A DNA stretch of 64,000 nucleotides from Epiperipatus broadwayi (Eukaryota; Onychophora; Udeonychophora; Euonychophora; Peripatidae), in contig JAQFVV010000013.1 in the NCBI GenBank assembly GCA_028023455.1, positions 10,332,579-10,396,578 on the forward strand. The letters are read 5' to 3'. Below the pieces are notes generated by a model. The model was not told the origin of the DNA, made no database searches, and worked only from the letters and a program-made list of their open reading frames with translations. The position numbers were made by a program, and so were the translations under genes. The first letter of the stretch is position 1, and each line of letters starts with the position of its first letter. This document shows positions 1-11,201 of this stretch, one piece after another.

Positions 1-2278
1 TCTTATATTGCCTTTAATCGGTTACAGCTAATTTCACTTCCTGCACAGGCTGCTTGGAGGGCTTATGTTGACACACTCCAACACCTAATCAATAAATGCA
101 CAATTAAATCCAAGAGTCCAGTTCATATGCTTTATGAACTGGACTCCATTGCCAGAGAGCTCAGCTCACTTCCTTATTAAACCTAAACTGTCTCAAATAT
201 TCTGCATCTAAAGACAAAACATAAGCACACTCAAGGAGCCAATGCTGAGTATCTCTCAATTAAGAGAGCCTGCCAATACCTTCATAACCAACATTGCTAG
301 ACCAGAGGCTACCTAAGATGGGCATGGGCTCTGAAAAAAGATCTAGGGCCCCTAGGTCAATAGAAATACAGGGCAATGAATATTCTGGCTCTTCCATGTT
401 GGCCAAAGTTTGTGAATTTTATTACAAAAAATTCCAGCCTCTGGGAGTAACTAGTTCACATAGGAATCTCATCAGTAGAAAATCAACTCCACACAAGATC
501 ACTGAAACTAGGATCCTATCAAAATTTAAGAAAGTTCCCAGATAGAACTCATCATGGCCTACATGGCAGTCCCAAGTTTGTACTCATACACATTCGTGCC
601 TTTACCATCCTGATAATCAAAGGAATGATTGACTTTCTGGCTGAAGGCACCCAGAAAATTGATGGAATGTATCAAATTGCCATGGTTACCCTTATTAAAA
701 AATGGGAAGCCCCATACCAATTGGACAACCTCTGGCCCACCTCGATGTTATCCTTACTAGTAAAGACAATCAAAGGCCTAATTAAAGAGGATATCCAAGA
801 CATCATAGATCAATTGTCCTCATACCACAATTTGCCAAGAAGGGGAGCTCGACTACCAATGCTGTCAGCCACTTTTGACTTCTCATAGATCATGTTCACA
901 GAAGAAAAATGTCCTGACCAATTGCAGTTCAACTCAACTTTGCTGGGCCTTTGATTGGGTTAGGTTCAAAGTATTACTTAGTGTGCTGGTGGAACTCCGA
1001 GTGCCTTCAGCATATCTCCAGATGACAGAGAACATACTTCTTAATTGAGAGGTATTTTTATCTCTCAATTGTAGAGTGGCTCCAGGATTTCGGCCCTATA
1101 TTTTTATCCCTCAGGGCTCACCACTAAGTACTCTCCTCTTCACAGCCTATCTGAACCCATTTCTGCTAATCATTGAGGCTGCCTTTCCTGGGATAGCCAT
1201 CCTTATTCTGAGGGAAAACATTTGCCATATTTCCTATATGGATGATGTGGTGGTGTTCCTCTCATCTTGGGATGAGTTCACTAGGCTTGAGGAACTCCTG
1301 GACCAATTTTCTCACAAATTTTGTCGTTGAGTAAACAGAATGAAATTGTCCATAAGGTCAATACTATCAGGCAAGCAAATACCAGGAGGATTTAAACCCC
1401 CTCAGAATTTCCTTGGCTTCCCCCTACCCTCCCCCATCCATAATGAGAAAAGAACTCCAAACTTCCTTACTAGCTAAGGTCAACTCTACAGTAACAACAC
1501 CATCTAAAGTCTATCTGTCCTTGCTGTGGAAGGTAGCACTACTTAATGCTATAGTATTGCCCAAAATAACATATTATCTAGCAGGATTTCCCCCCACATG
1601 CAAATTTATCCAAAAAATTGAAACCTTATGCAGAAAACTTTGCTGGGGAGGCAAGACTCCTATCATCAGCCTCAACATATTACAAAAACCCAAACTTCTT
1701 AATGGACTTAGCCTTCACTCGCTAAAGATTTTTTACCTCAACAAACTCATAATATACTATTCAAGATTTTTAAGGATAATCCTGATATGGAATGCCCCTT
1801 CCCCAAGGAAAAAATTGAGCCTACTGATCGACCTCCACCTAGATTGAGAAGCATTTGGTTACAAAAGCAAGTTACAGTGATTATTCAAAACTTCCACTCA
1901 TCAGGGTCCCTTTTTCAGAGGAAAGTATCATATTGGAAAGTTTATCAATTAATGTTTCCCGGGAAAACTAAATCCATTAATACACTTCCAATAGGAACCG
2001 CTCGATTTTCCAAATTAACAAAATTCATCAAACTGAGTCCAAAATTTGTTGATTTTTTAATAAAATTAATCCTTAAAGCACTCCCTACTGCAGCCTTTCT
2101 CCACTACCAAAGGGGTTACAACATCAACCCCCTTTGTTCCCTAAGTAACAAACAGGAGGAATCAATTGGCCACATTCTGGATCAATGTGATTCATGGACT
2201 TATCTCCATAATATAGTGTTAGACTGGATAAATGGCAATGTCCCAGCTAACATTTCTCTTAATGTAGTGGAACAATAA
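1..2278 (+). pseudogene. Non-LTR retrotransposon (L1/Tx1-like LINE), 3' part of ORF2, broken
   Basis: Remnant of a LINE reverse transcriptase; its 5' part lies before the window. Seen: a pre-RT stretch up to about 890 in short ORFs (294-545, 625-888); RT motif A as Phe-Asp-Trp at 950-958; motif B (Pro-Gln-Gly-Ser-Pro) near 1109; motif C as Tyr-Met-Asp-Asp at 1235-1246, all in one frame but cut by an in-frame TGA near 1046. The thumb and C-terminal region continue in other frames (1413-1847, 1787-2278). Near 2140-2200 a Cys...His-x4-Cys pattern resembles the C-terminal zinc motif of L1/Tx1 LINEs, but its second Cys is Ser. The post-RT Trp-Gly-Gly-Lys stretch also suits L1/Tx1. The catalytic Asp-Asp is kept, but several frame breaks make the copy inactive. 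Clade call is moderate; a LINE is near certain. Confidence 0.8.
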
Positions 2279-3046
2279 GACTGGCCACTTTCATTAACTT
2301 CTCAATTTGTACTGCCAGATGTAGCATGATATTTGATCATGGCTGTGATGATTCAATAGTTAACTGATTTTTAAAATACCTCTACAAGATAAAAGATGAG
2401 GATAAATAAACTTTGTCAGCCTTGGCTAATTGACCAAATCTGGAAACAGATAAGGCTAGAGCCCTTATTCTTTGCATTTCTTAGCTCCAAAACTTGAACT
2501 TTCTCCCATCCACTGAATAAATAAGATATCCCATCTTTCAATTAAGAATAATCTAAACTTTAACTATGTAGACCTTTTATACATCCCATATATTTAACAC
2601 ACAATCTTTGCATTTATTGCATACTGTACAATTAATTTACCTATATCCACTTGTAAATATTGTTATAACTGTTATGATCCTTGTTACTCTTTGGGCCAGG
2701 ATAATCATTAATCAATAGAATTTCCAAACCTTATACATAGATTTGACTTTATATTCCTAGCTAATTAAGCACATGCACTGCCTTAAGGCATTAGTCTAAT
2801 CTTTAATTTTATTTATATTTAACTAGGTTTTTTTCATAATTGCATTAATTAACTATCATGATTTTCCTATACAGCTCCTGAGACTATATTATTGATCTAA
2901 TACAACTTTTGAATTTTCTATATACATGGCTTTCATACCACACTTATATGTATACATTAAAATTTTCTTATTGTCATTGTTTTATCCTATCATTGATTTC
3001 TTTTGTATCCACTCTAATGTGTAAATAAAGTTTTAGTTTTTGAAAG
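2279..3046 (+). other. LINE 3' untranslated region and tail
   Basis: No ORF of note. The AT-rich stretch follows the last ORF of the L1/Tx1-like copy and contains AATAAA at 3024-3029, shortly before a tRNA-like repeat begins. I read it as the LINE 3' UTR; its exact end is uncertain because no clean poly-A tail or target duplication is visible. Confidence 0.45.
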
Positions 3047-3049
3047 TAA

Positions 3050-3132
3050 GAATAGCCTAATTGGTTAGAGTATCATCTTAAATTGACTATTCACAAATAT
3101 AAAGATCACCAGTTCATTTTATTGGTCAGACA
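3050..3132 (+). repeat. tRNA-like repeat (degenerate SINE head or tRNA pseudogene)
   Basis: An A-box-like segment (tagcctaattgg, 3053-3064) is followed about 45 bases later by a weak B-box-like segment (agttcatttt, 3111-3120). The acceptor stem does not close well, so this is not a functional tRNA. It sits directly after the LINE 3' end, so it may be a SINE or part of the LINE tail. Confidence 0.35.
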
Positions 3133-3699
3133 GTAACACCTGAACAAAAAAAATAATATTATTCAATAAATTGTATTACATACTAACCTGTGCATATTTA
3201 CTAACAACTAAATGCATTTTGAAAGGTATAATAAATAAAATTTGATTTTTTTAAAAAAAAAACATTTAACAATTTAATTAGATGATGGAAATATTGCCAT
3301 CACCACAATCCTTCAGACAATCATTAAATACCTGTAGATCTAATGCTACACCAAACTTAGGCCATTATGGGAAAAATTGTCTAAAACAACTACTGACTTT
3401 CTATGCAAATTTAAAAAGATTGTTTCTACACACATTTAAATTAAAACCACCAGTTCGCTGCAAAAGAGTTAAATGAGACAATAATTCAAAAAGCAAGTGA
3501 TTCTATGAAGAGAAAAAATAAGTGCCTAATCCTTTAATAATATAGATATTTATTAAAATATAAACTTATTAATAAAAACTTCACAAGAATTCCACAACCA
3601 TTAAAAAATTGTGTTCTAAATCATATTAAAAAAAACTTGTAAACTCACATGGGTTTCTGAAACCTCATACCGCACCAAATAACTCAAAACTACATGAAT

Positions 3700-4620
3700 A
3701 ACTTACGATGAAAGTTCTATTTTGGAAAAGGATTCATCTATGTTATCCAAGCAATGTTACATTATTAGATATAATATTAGCAATTGAGCAAATCAATCAA
3801 ATAGAACCTCTTGAAGCAACATCATTATTATAATAGAGAATCATCAGCATTACAAGTCAAACTTTATATGTATTGAGAAGAAAACTATTAAATGTTTTAG
3901 GGCAGACAATTCTGTAATTATTATCCCTGTTGATAAAATCAATGAATACTACTATTATATTGATATTGGTCAATGTGAAAAGATAGCAAGATATATCAGA
4001 AAAATTAAGGAAGCATATCTGTCAAGCTTTTTCACAACATTTTTAATTCTTTTGTATATAAGCCCCATAGTTTATTAGAAATTCTAAGCAGTTTATGAAG
4101 TTAATCAGATAGGAAAAAAGAAAGAATTCCTATCTTACTAAGCTTTGATGAGAAAAATTTATTTATATTTAGTGATGAAGCATTGTCTTTTCTAAAAATA
4201 TTAAAAGCTGTAGCAACTCTCTCCATAGAGTAGTGCCACCCAGTGCAAAACATATTAATCAATGAATGCTAAAATGTTTGTGCATTAAAATCACTAGCTG
4301 AAGATTATTCATCCAATATCTCCAAACTGGTTTTAGTGTGTGACCTTAATACTCAAATCAAATCCCACTCCTGTTGTACATGTGATATGTTAATGATGCC
4401 TTGATTTGTGCCCCAGAGACACATATCAAGAAAATACAGCAGGATCTTTATACATATATCTTTATTAAAATGGACAATAAAAAATGAAGATAATCTAAAA
4501 GGCATAAAGTGTTTAGATCTATATATTCAGCATGAATTGTACTCAATTAAATTATAAAATATTAGTCAAACCAAGTGCAAAGGGTTATATACCCTCAATT
4601 ATGAGCACTTGAAGCTCATA
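3700..4620 (+). pseudogene. PLE-like reverse transcriptase relic, interrupted
   Basis: Two pieces resemble Penelope-like proteins. About 3893-3990 encodes an Arg-Ala-Asp-Asn-Ser-Val-Ile-Ile-Ile stretch, like the conserved N-terminal Lys-Ala-Asp-Lys-Gly motif of PLEs. About 4385-4490 encodes Tyr-Val-Asn-Asp followed by a Cys-Ala-Pro-Glu-Thr stretch, like RT motif C with the first catalytic Asp changed to Asn. Between them lies an antisense copy of the hammerhead repeat (4212-4350), probably a later insertion. Many stops and frame changes; relation to PLE rests on short motifs. Confidence 0.4.
4212..4350 (-). repeat. Decayed copy of hammerhead repeat family U
   Basis: Read on the minus strand, this aligns by eye with the 3' half of the unit at 59160-59290: a degenerate ribozyme 3' core (aaaaccagtttggagatatt), then the gatga, ttttaatgcacaa, cattgatt and ggtggcactac blocks in the same order. 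The ribozyme 5' core is no longer recognisable, so it should be inactive. Confidence 0.6.
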
Positions 4621-4734
4621 AATTGCCAACCTCGAAGCATTTTTATGCAAAAACTATCATCTTTGTAAATTTGAATCAGATTGAAAAAGTAATATTGAAA
4701 TATTTTAAATACAAATATATCTTATATAAGGGAT

Positions 4735-4925
4735 ATGAACACAGATTTTCAAGCTTCCTTCAGCTATCCACTCTATCTCATACAACTGATACGCATGACT
4801 ACATACATGTGAAAAAAATAAATAATCTCTAATATAGATATTTCATGATGAACTAGCACTCGTCAGTTGGTCTAGATCATCATCTCTCCTCCACACACAT
4901 ATATAGTCAGTGCTCAGGTTATATT
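4735..4925. repeat. Dispersed repeat shared with 10108-10300, rearranged
   Basis: The segment 4866-4920 (cagttggtctagatcat...) matches 10119-10180 directly. The adjacent segment 4745-4830 matches 10200-10290 in reverse complement (ttttttcacatgtatgtagt against ttttttcacatatatgtggt). So two blocks occur in both places with one inverted. No coding content. Confidence 0.45.
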
Positions 4926-5159
4926 AGATAGCAAATCATACTTTAATGGATAGATTTCAATCTCCTCTATCTGCTAATCTTTCAGCCATCCATACCATCG
5001 AATATCTGATGGTGGATCACCCAAATCCCTTGTTATTGCCAATATTATCCATACCCATTATCATTTATATAACATTGAATACAAAGATTCACCTCTCATT
5101 CAAATCATTAAAAAATTTTACACTAAAATAAGGAGCAGACCTATTCAAGCTAACTAAAA

Positions 5160-5590
5160 AAATTGGATATCACTTCCATACATACCTGGGGTACTCACTG
5201 TATATACAAAATCTGTGCTGGAACATATAGAGGAGGCCTTTGTACTCTTCCCACTCTGAACCACCTTATTAACAATATAAAAGACAAGTTGCTCCCCTAA
5301 GCAGAATTCCCAAGTTGGATATAAAATTATATGCAACAACACAAACTTTCACCAGTTTATTATAGAGAATGCACAATGCAGATACCAATATAACTGAGCT
5401 AAGTCTAATATCGAGGTTAAATATATTTTCCTCAAACTTGAGTCTAAACATGGTCAGGGCTTCAAACCTACATCTGTCAGCATTTGTCTGCTCTAAAAAA
5501 ACAGTGTTAAATGTAAAGTTAAAGAAGCCTGGCATATTTCCAACAACATACCTGCAATCTGCATTCCCCTATAAAAATGGCTCATTTAAA
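5160..5590 (-). pseudogene. Unrecognised ORF fragments; faint PIF/Harbinger-transposase resemblance
   Basis: Minus-strand ORFs at 5269-5535 (88 aa) and 5154-5342 overlap a plus-strand ORF at 5369-5797. On the minus strand, a segment with an Arg-Phe pair followed by Val-Ile-Leu-Val-Ser-Ala-Leu-Cys-Ile-Leu-Tyr-Asn recalls the C-terminal helix of Harbinger DDE transposases, where such helices end in His-Asn. This is weak similarity from memory. No catalytic triad or terminal repeats are visible. It could be chance coding in AT-rich DNA. Confidence 0.18.
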
Positions 5591-5934
5591 ATAACTTATT
5601 TATATCCTATATTCAAATTTTATATAATTTTCCCCCTCTTGTTTATTTTTTGTAAATGTCCCAAGCTCTTGGACAACTATTGCTATGAATATAACTACCA
5701 GTTAGTAAAAGCATGCTTAGAATACCATGCTGTTAAAGTATTAAATAAATATAATGTATTTATTTTGTATTACATTGTTTCAAGAAAAGTTTTTTAAAAG
5801 ATTGAAGTTATTTTATATATCTCATAAAATATTTTTTAATTTCTATATTCGAAAATTGTAATTCTAGAATAAATTTTTGAAAGAGAAACAAAGAAATCAA
5901 ACAATATTATTATTACTATAAGTATTTTTTAATT

Positions 5935-5955
5935 TAGCATTACTTAATAAAGATT

Positions 5956-6005
<50 letters not shown>

Positions 6006-6023
6006 AATCTTTATTATTAATGC

Positions 6024-6025
<2 letters not shown>
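5935..6025. repeat. Foldback hairpin with (AT)n loop
   Basis: A left arm (tagcattacttaataaagat then tatcat) and its near-perfect reverse complement (atgataatctttattattaa then tgcta) flank an uninterrupted (AT)n tract. It could be a miniature inverted-repeat element or a palindrome-prone microsatellite. A second (AT)n tract follows to about 6051. Confidence 0.7.
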
Positions 6026-6051
<26 letters not shown>

Positions 6052-6055
<4 letters not shown>

Positions 6056-7736
6056 TTAGTGAATATTAAAAGCAACCTCTTGTAAATTTCAAACTTTATA
6101 TATATAATTTTAAAAAAATCAAGTTTAAGAAGGGATAATTCCTCCCACTAGTTTATTACATAAAAATCAATTATGTTCATTGTTTATTTGTTCAGGTATG
6201 AGGAAAGATACAATAATGCTATTGTTTAATGAATATTAAATGTAATCTATAGGAAGAAATAATCCCCAACTCTAGAATCAGTGCTATATAAGCATAAGTG
6301 TAATAACCTAAAAACAATTTATGAGAAACCATCAATTTTATTGCTTAAATGTGAGAAAAGGAAAATATTATTTATCAATGGAATATTAGGAATCATGTTA
6401 TAATAATGTCACAAAAAGATCAAACTTGCAATTACAAAACTTGAACTTTTTGGAAAAAAATTGGTTCCACAAATTAAAACTTAGTTAAGGCTTTTGGTAG
6501 AGATCTACTCATGTATCCACATTCCATCTTCTCTTTAATTGTTTTTTAAAACATTGCTTTGATATCATGAAAGAATACTGGGATGATTAAACAATGAATG
6601 GACGATTCTTTGGATTTGGAAAAGGTTATTATAATATTTAAATTATAAATTCAAAGTGTAATCTAAAAATCCCTTATTACTTTTCATTGACAGATCTTTT
6701 TTTTTTTTTTTTTGCAATCTTTTAGTATTATTTATCTTTTCAATTTTTTCTTTGGTTTTGAGAAAATGGGAGAGGTGGAACCATGGGAGACAGGGGGGAA
6801 TGTGATAAATTCTAAGTTTTCAAGAGTTTCTTTGGATTTCTCATTATCTTTATACTATTTAATATTGCCTTAACAAAATTAATTGAAATAGAAATTTAAA
6901 CAATTTCTTTTACCATTTATAATTGACAGATTTGTTTGGAAATTTTGGTCTTATTATTTGTCTTTAAAATTTTTTAATTTCTTGTTTCTTATTTGCTTTA
7001 TAAAAAGTGATAAGAAAGAGAGAGGGATATACACAGAGAATTGTAGAAGTGTTGCTGACTTTGATGAAAACAATAATTATTAATTACATTCAAAACAAAG
7101 TACAAATCAAACCAACAATCTAAATAAAAATGAACTGGTTGGCTTTGAAAGAATATCAACAAATTGAAAAAAAAAAGCTTTCTTATTGATTTGAATTACT
7201 GACTTATAGTTGTTTATTTTTTGACTTCACAAAATTCCAAAAATAAAAGGCATCATCATTTTCATTTTGAACCAATTAATTTATTTGCAGCAAGTATGGA
7301 TAATGCAAACTCTCTCTAAACTTTCCCTTACTATTGGTTTCTCCATTATTGATGGCCTCAGATCTATAAATGAAGAATATAAGGAGGCTCATTTTTACTT
7401 TTTTTTTAATTAAAAAGTTAAAATAATAAAATAATTCAAATGAATGCCTCCAAGTCTAATGTTTTCTATTGCTTTTCAACTAAAAGCATTTTAACAATAT
7501 AATCAATGAAGAAACCAAAGTTTATTTTTAAATTAATTTTTAATAAGGTAGTATTTATTGTAATGCGCAGCAGCAAAAAAATGTTTCTGTTTATCTTTAA
7601 ATTTTCTGTTGTATTTTTTTTTTTTTTTAGGATTCTAAATTTTAGATACCTAAAGTATGTTAAATCTTAAATTTATTGATTAAATTATCCTAGAATGATT
7701 TGGTGACATAGATGCAGTGTTTTAACAAAATAGTTA
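6052..7736. other. AT-rich DNA without a gene
   Basis: Only poly-A/T runs, for example 6698-6713 and 7615-7630, and short chance ORFs. I see no retroelement motif, RNA gene or conserved block. Confidence 0.6.
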
Positions 7737-7860
7737 AAAAGAAAATGTAATGGTCAAGCATTGGTGGCCTAGCAGTTAGCATAGCTGCCTTCCAAGCAGC
7801 TGGCCCAGGTTCGCTTCCAGGTCAATGCATTTGACATATGAAAAAAAAGAAAATGGAATG
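7737..7860 (+). mobile_element. Short tRNA-Gly-derived SINE with target-site duplication
   Basis: The tRNA-like head at 7758-7829 folds as a cloverleaf: 7-bp acceptor stem (GCATTGG with TCAATGC), 5-bp anticodon stem GCTGC/GCAGC with loop CTTCCAA (anticodon TCC, Gly), and a B box GGTTCGCTTCC. The T stem has an A/A mismatch. A short tail (tttgacatatg) and an A-rich stretch follow. Flanking 16-mers aaaagaaaatgtaatg (7737-7752) and aaaagaaaatggaatg (7845-7860) differ at one base and mark a target-site duplication, so this is a retroposed copy and not a native gene. Compare the copy at 59855-59961. Confidence 0.8.
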
Positions 7861-10107
7861 TAGATAGCCAAATAGATCCGTATCGGTTTTTATTTGCCTT
7901 AGTCTTAAAATACATGGAATTTTTAAAAATTGATATAATACATTATACGTGATAAAAAATATTTAAATTCTTTACACCGGTCAAAAAATTGTTACAAAAA
8001 AAAAAAAAATCACATGACTTTCCCACCTTACATTTAATATATGCATTGGCAGTAGTAATGTCTCTCTATCCTGGAGCTATGTGAGCATGAATATTTAGAG
8101 AATACTAGATGTCAGACCCAACTAAGTTTCAGACTAATTACTATCTATTAGGTTTTAATTGTGAGAATCATTAAATTACATCTATTCATAAAGTTGAATA
8201 CATACATACAATAAAGAACATATTGTTATTATTATGAATCTTAAAGATGTGACCATAATTTACAACAGCACTGATGACATAATTTTATTACTTTATCACA
8301 ATAACTTTTATTAAGAAATTGTTGAAATCATATCACTTGCATTTTAATAGGTTATTTATATTATATATTTTAATAAATCTATACTTTATATATATATATA
8401 TTTTCTTCGTTTATATTTGTAATTCAAATTTATCTATGTTTTTTTCTTCGCAGCCGAACAAATGTACCCAAGTTTGAATATGTATATATATATATATACA
8501 CTGTAAACACACACATATTTAAAGCAGGAATGACCTTATACATAGTGATTAATGCATCAGGATGAACATGAAATTTTTTCAAATAATTGAGGATTTCCAA
8601 GTAAATTTGTTATTCATATCACAGTCAATCTGCCTACTGATCTAATTATTTCTTGCTAACTGGATATCTAGAAACTGTTAATTAAAGATAAAACAAAAAA
8701 GAAAAGCTCAATTATTTTGTTAGTTTATAATAAATAAATAAATCATAGATGAGAACTGCAAAGTGACAGTTTGATTACAATTTCATTCACGTCATCCTTT
8801 CCTATGCTAGAAAAAAACCACACAAGATACCAATCGGCGGTTGACTTTCCTTATAAATAATATCTCTGTTTTTAAATAGATGCTGGAGATGAAATGAAAT
8901 GTCTAAGATGTTAGTATTATATACACACATATGCAAACACACATATATCATTATTTAAAATGTAGTACTTGTTACTTTAAATAATTTTGTTCTAGTTACA
9001 AATAAATCTAATTGTGAATTAAAGTCACATCCATTAAAACTTCATTCCTGGTATAGTAATTACGGAGACAATTAATATGAAACGTTGCAAAATTAATCAG
9101 TTTTACTCATCACTCCCTCCCTCGGTTCTCATTCTCTTTAAATATTTGAATTATTTAAATTCAAAATGCAATTAGAAATTGCATGTATATTATATATGAT
9201 CGATGAAATCTGAATGCTTGAATAAATAATGCTCGTTTATTAAAGTCATTTTGAAGTTAAATTATTTAAAATGCGACAATTTAAAATAAACAGCGTTAAG
9301 AAGCTGGCAACTAAAGACAAACTATCCCTAACGATAGCAAATGATATTGCCTAGTTACAGAAACTGTCGATGGGAAGAAAATTTAACATACATAAAGATT
9401 TTTTTTTAAAAAGACTTTTTTGTTACATCTAAAATGATCAAATAATACATAAAATTTACTCTTCTTTCCAAATATATATATATTGAAGATTTATGAGAAA
9501 GGACGAATCTATTATTCAAATAATATATATATAAATTTACATATAAAAGATAATAGTCATTAAAATACTGTTTGTGATGAAATCGAATTTTTATTTTATC
9601 ATCAAAGCATCGACGATTATTTGATCCATCTATATTAACTCGGGATCTTTTACCTTTAAGTTAAAAACAGCTTGATACCCATTTACCAACCAATAATTAG
9701 ATGATTAATTTTTTTTTTTATGGTTATTTAAATATTCTTACATCCACGAAAAAAATAGTTTACGTTCTATCAGATTGGAACCTTGGGTAATGAATGTGGC
9801 AGATGGATGAACTGTACTATGAGACTTTCTAAAATATATTATTTTAAAAGAAAAAATATTATGAGAGAATGAAAGGGTTAAATAAAGATTTTTGTCACTT
9901 TTTGAGAAGCGCAGAATAAAAAATAAAAAATTAAACATACAGTGTTGGGATGCAAAATATAAAAATGGTGAAATAATTCTTTCAAAAGAACACAAGAAAT
10001 AACAATTGTTGAAAAAAAATGCTAAGTTTAGAGATTAACTTTTTATTTTGGAGTGGCTAACAATATTTATTTTCATTTTATATCTAATATTTAGTTATTT
10101 AATCTAT
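7861..10107. other. AT-rich DNA without a gene
   Basis: Contains short AT and CA microsatellites (for example 8388-8401, 8482-8500) and low-complexity ORFs, including a minus-strand 85-aa ORF at 9738-9995 without recognisable motifs. The 8800-9400 part has slightly more CG dinucleotides than its surroundings, but I find no gene in it. Confidence 0.55.
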
Positions 10108-10300
10108 TGGTTTTATTCAGTTGGTCCAGATCACTATCTCCCACACACATATACAACCAACTTATGAGTGCTGGTTCAACATAAAATACATATATTGGAG
10201 ATCATTTACTTTTTTCACATATATGTGGTCATGTGTATCAATTGTACAAGATGGATTGCATAGGTGTAGGGAGCTTGAAAGTCTGAGTTTAAGTCTCTTA
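10108..10300. repeat. Dispersed repeat, partner of 4735-4925
   Basis: 10119-10180 matches 4866-4920 directly, and 10200-10290 matches the reverse complement of 4745-4830. Near the end, gagtttaagtctc (10281-10293) resembles a degenerate tRNA B box, so it may derive from a SINE. Confidence 0.4.
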
Positions 10301-10470
10301 TAATAACATTAAGTCTTGTATAGACAATATACACATATTTAAATATTGTGTAGATATGTAATTTAATATTATATCTGCCATTTGAATTATCAAATAATAA
10401 ATTTAATGACTCATATTTGGAAATATTGTATTATGATTTAATAATCATATACAGTACTTATTCCTTATAG

Positions 10471-10472
10471 CA

Positions 10473-10513
<41 letters not shown>
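10471..10513. repeat. (AT)n(GT)n microsatellite
   Basis: An uninterrupted AT tract passes directly into a GT tract. Confidence 0.9.
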
Positions 10514-10890
10514 AAGATAACTATTAGATCATATGATGTTAATGTTCAATTTGTTCTTTATTTGTCAATAAAAGAAGGTATATTCTATTAACTGTTGGAC
10601 AATAAATATAATAATAAATTTAGATTCCAGTAATTTGCAAGAATGAAATTAATTGTATATAAGATATTCACAATGATAACTTAATTTTGGCATTACTTTT
10701 ATTTCCTCCAGAAAACTATGAAATAAGATCAAATCACTAATGAACTGTAATTAAACAATCACTTACGGTATAATATAAACAAAGGCAAAACTCTCCATAC
10801 AGTAGTGCCACCCTTGTACCAACCAGAGTAATTAATGGATGCCAGAAGGCTTGTGCATAAAATCCCTATCTAGTGCCTACTCATGCAATA

Positions 10891-10932
10891 TTCCTAGACT
10901 AGTTTCTGGCTTGTGGCCATCATCAGTGAGGA
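10891..10932 (-). ncRNA. Hammerhead ribozyme, type I, family U (degenerate stem I)
   Basis: On the minus strand: core CTGATGA (complement of 10920-10926), stem II TGGC/GCCA with loop CACAA, GAAA, palindromic stem III (ACTAGT), and cleavage triplet GTC (complement of 10897-10899). Stem II is perfect here. Stem I pairs TCCTCA with TAGGAA and has two mismatches, so cleavage is probably weak. Its function would be to cut and ligate the element RNA at unit boundaries. Confidence 0.7.
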
Positions 10933-11201
10933 GCCTTGGATCTGAGAGCACTACACCTAGATCTTCAGCAGCCACCTTTTAACTCTACTTTACTACAAAA
11001 CTATGAGAATGAAATTGAAAACACAATAATATTTTTAATCTAAGCTCAATAGCTTATAAAGTCATATGGGTCTGAACTCAATTCAGTACCATACATTTTG
11101 GTGTCTTTGGCTCTTAAACAACTATAGCCACCACTATCCTATTAGACAGGATTGGTGTTAAACTGCTAAACATCACATGATCACCATATCTTATACTAGC
11201 A

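Noticed and set aside
5369-5797. 142-aa plus-strand ORF as a gene
   Set aside because: Composition is as expected for AT-rich chance coding, it overlaps a minus-strand frame, and it has no motif.
7758-7829. Functional tRNA-Gly(TCC) gene
   Set aside because: T-stem mismatch, A-rich tail and flanking target duplication show a retroposed copy.
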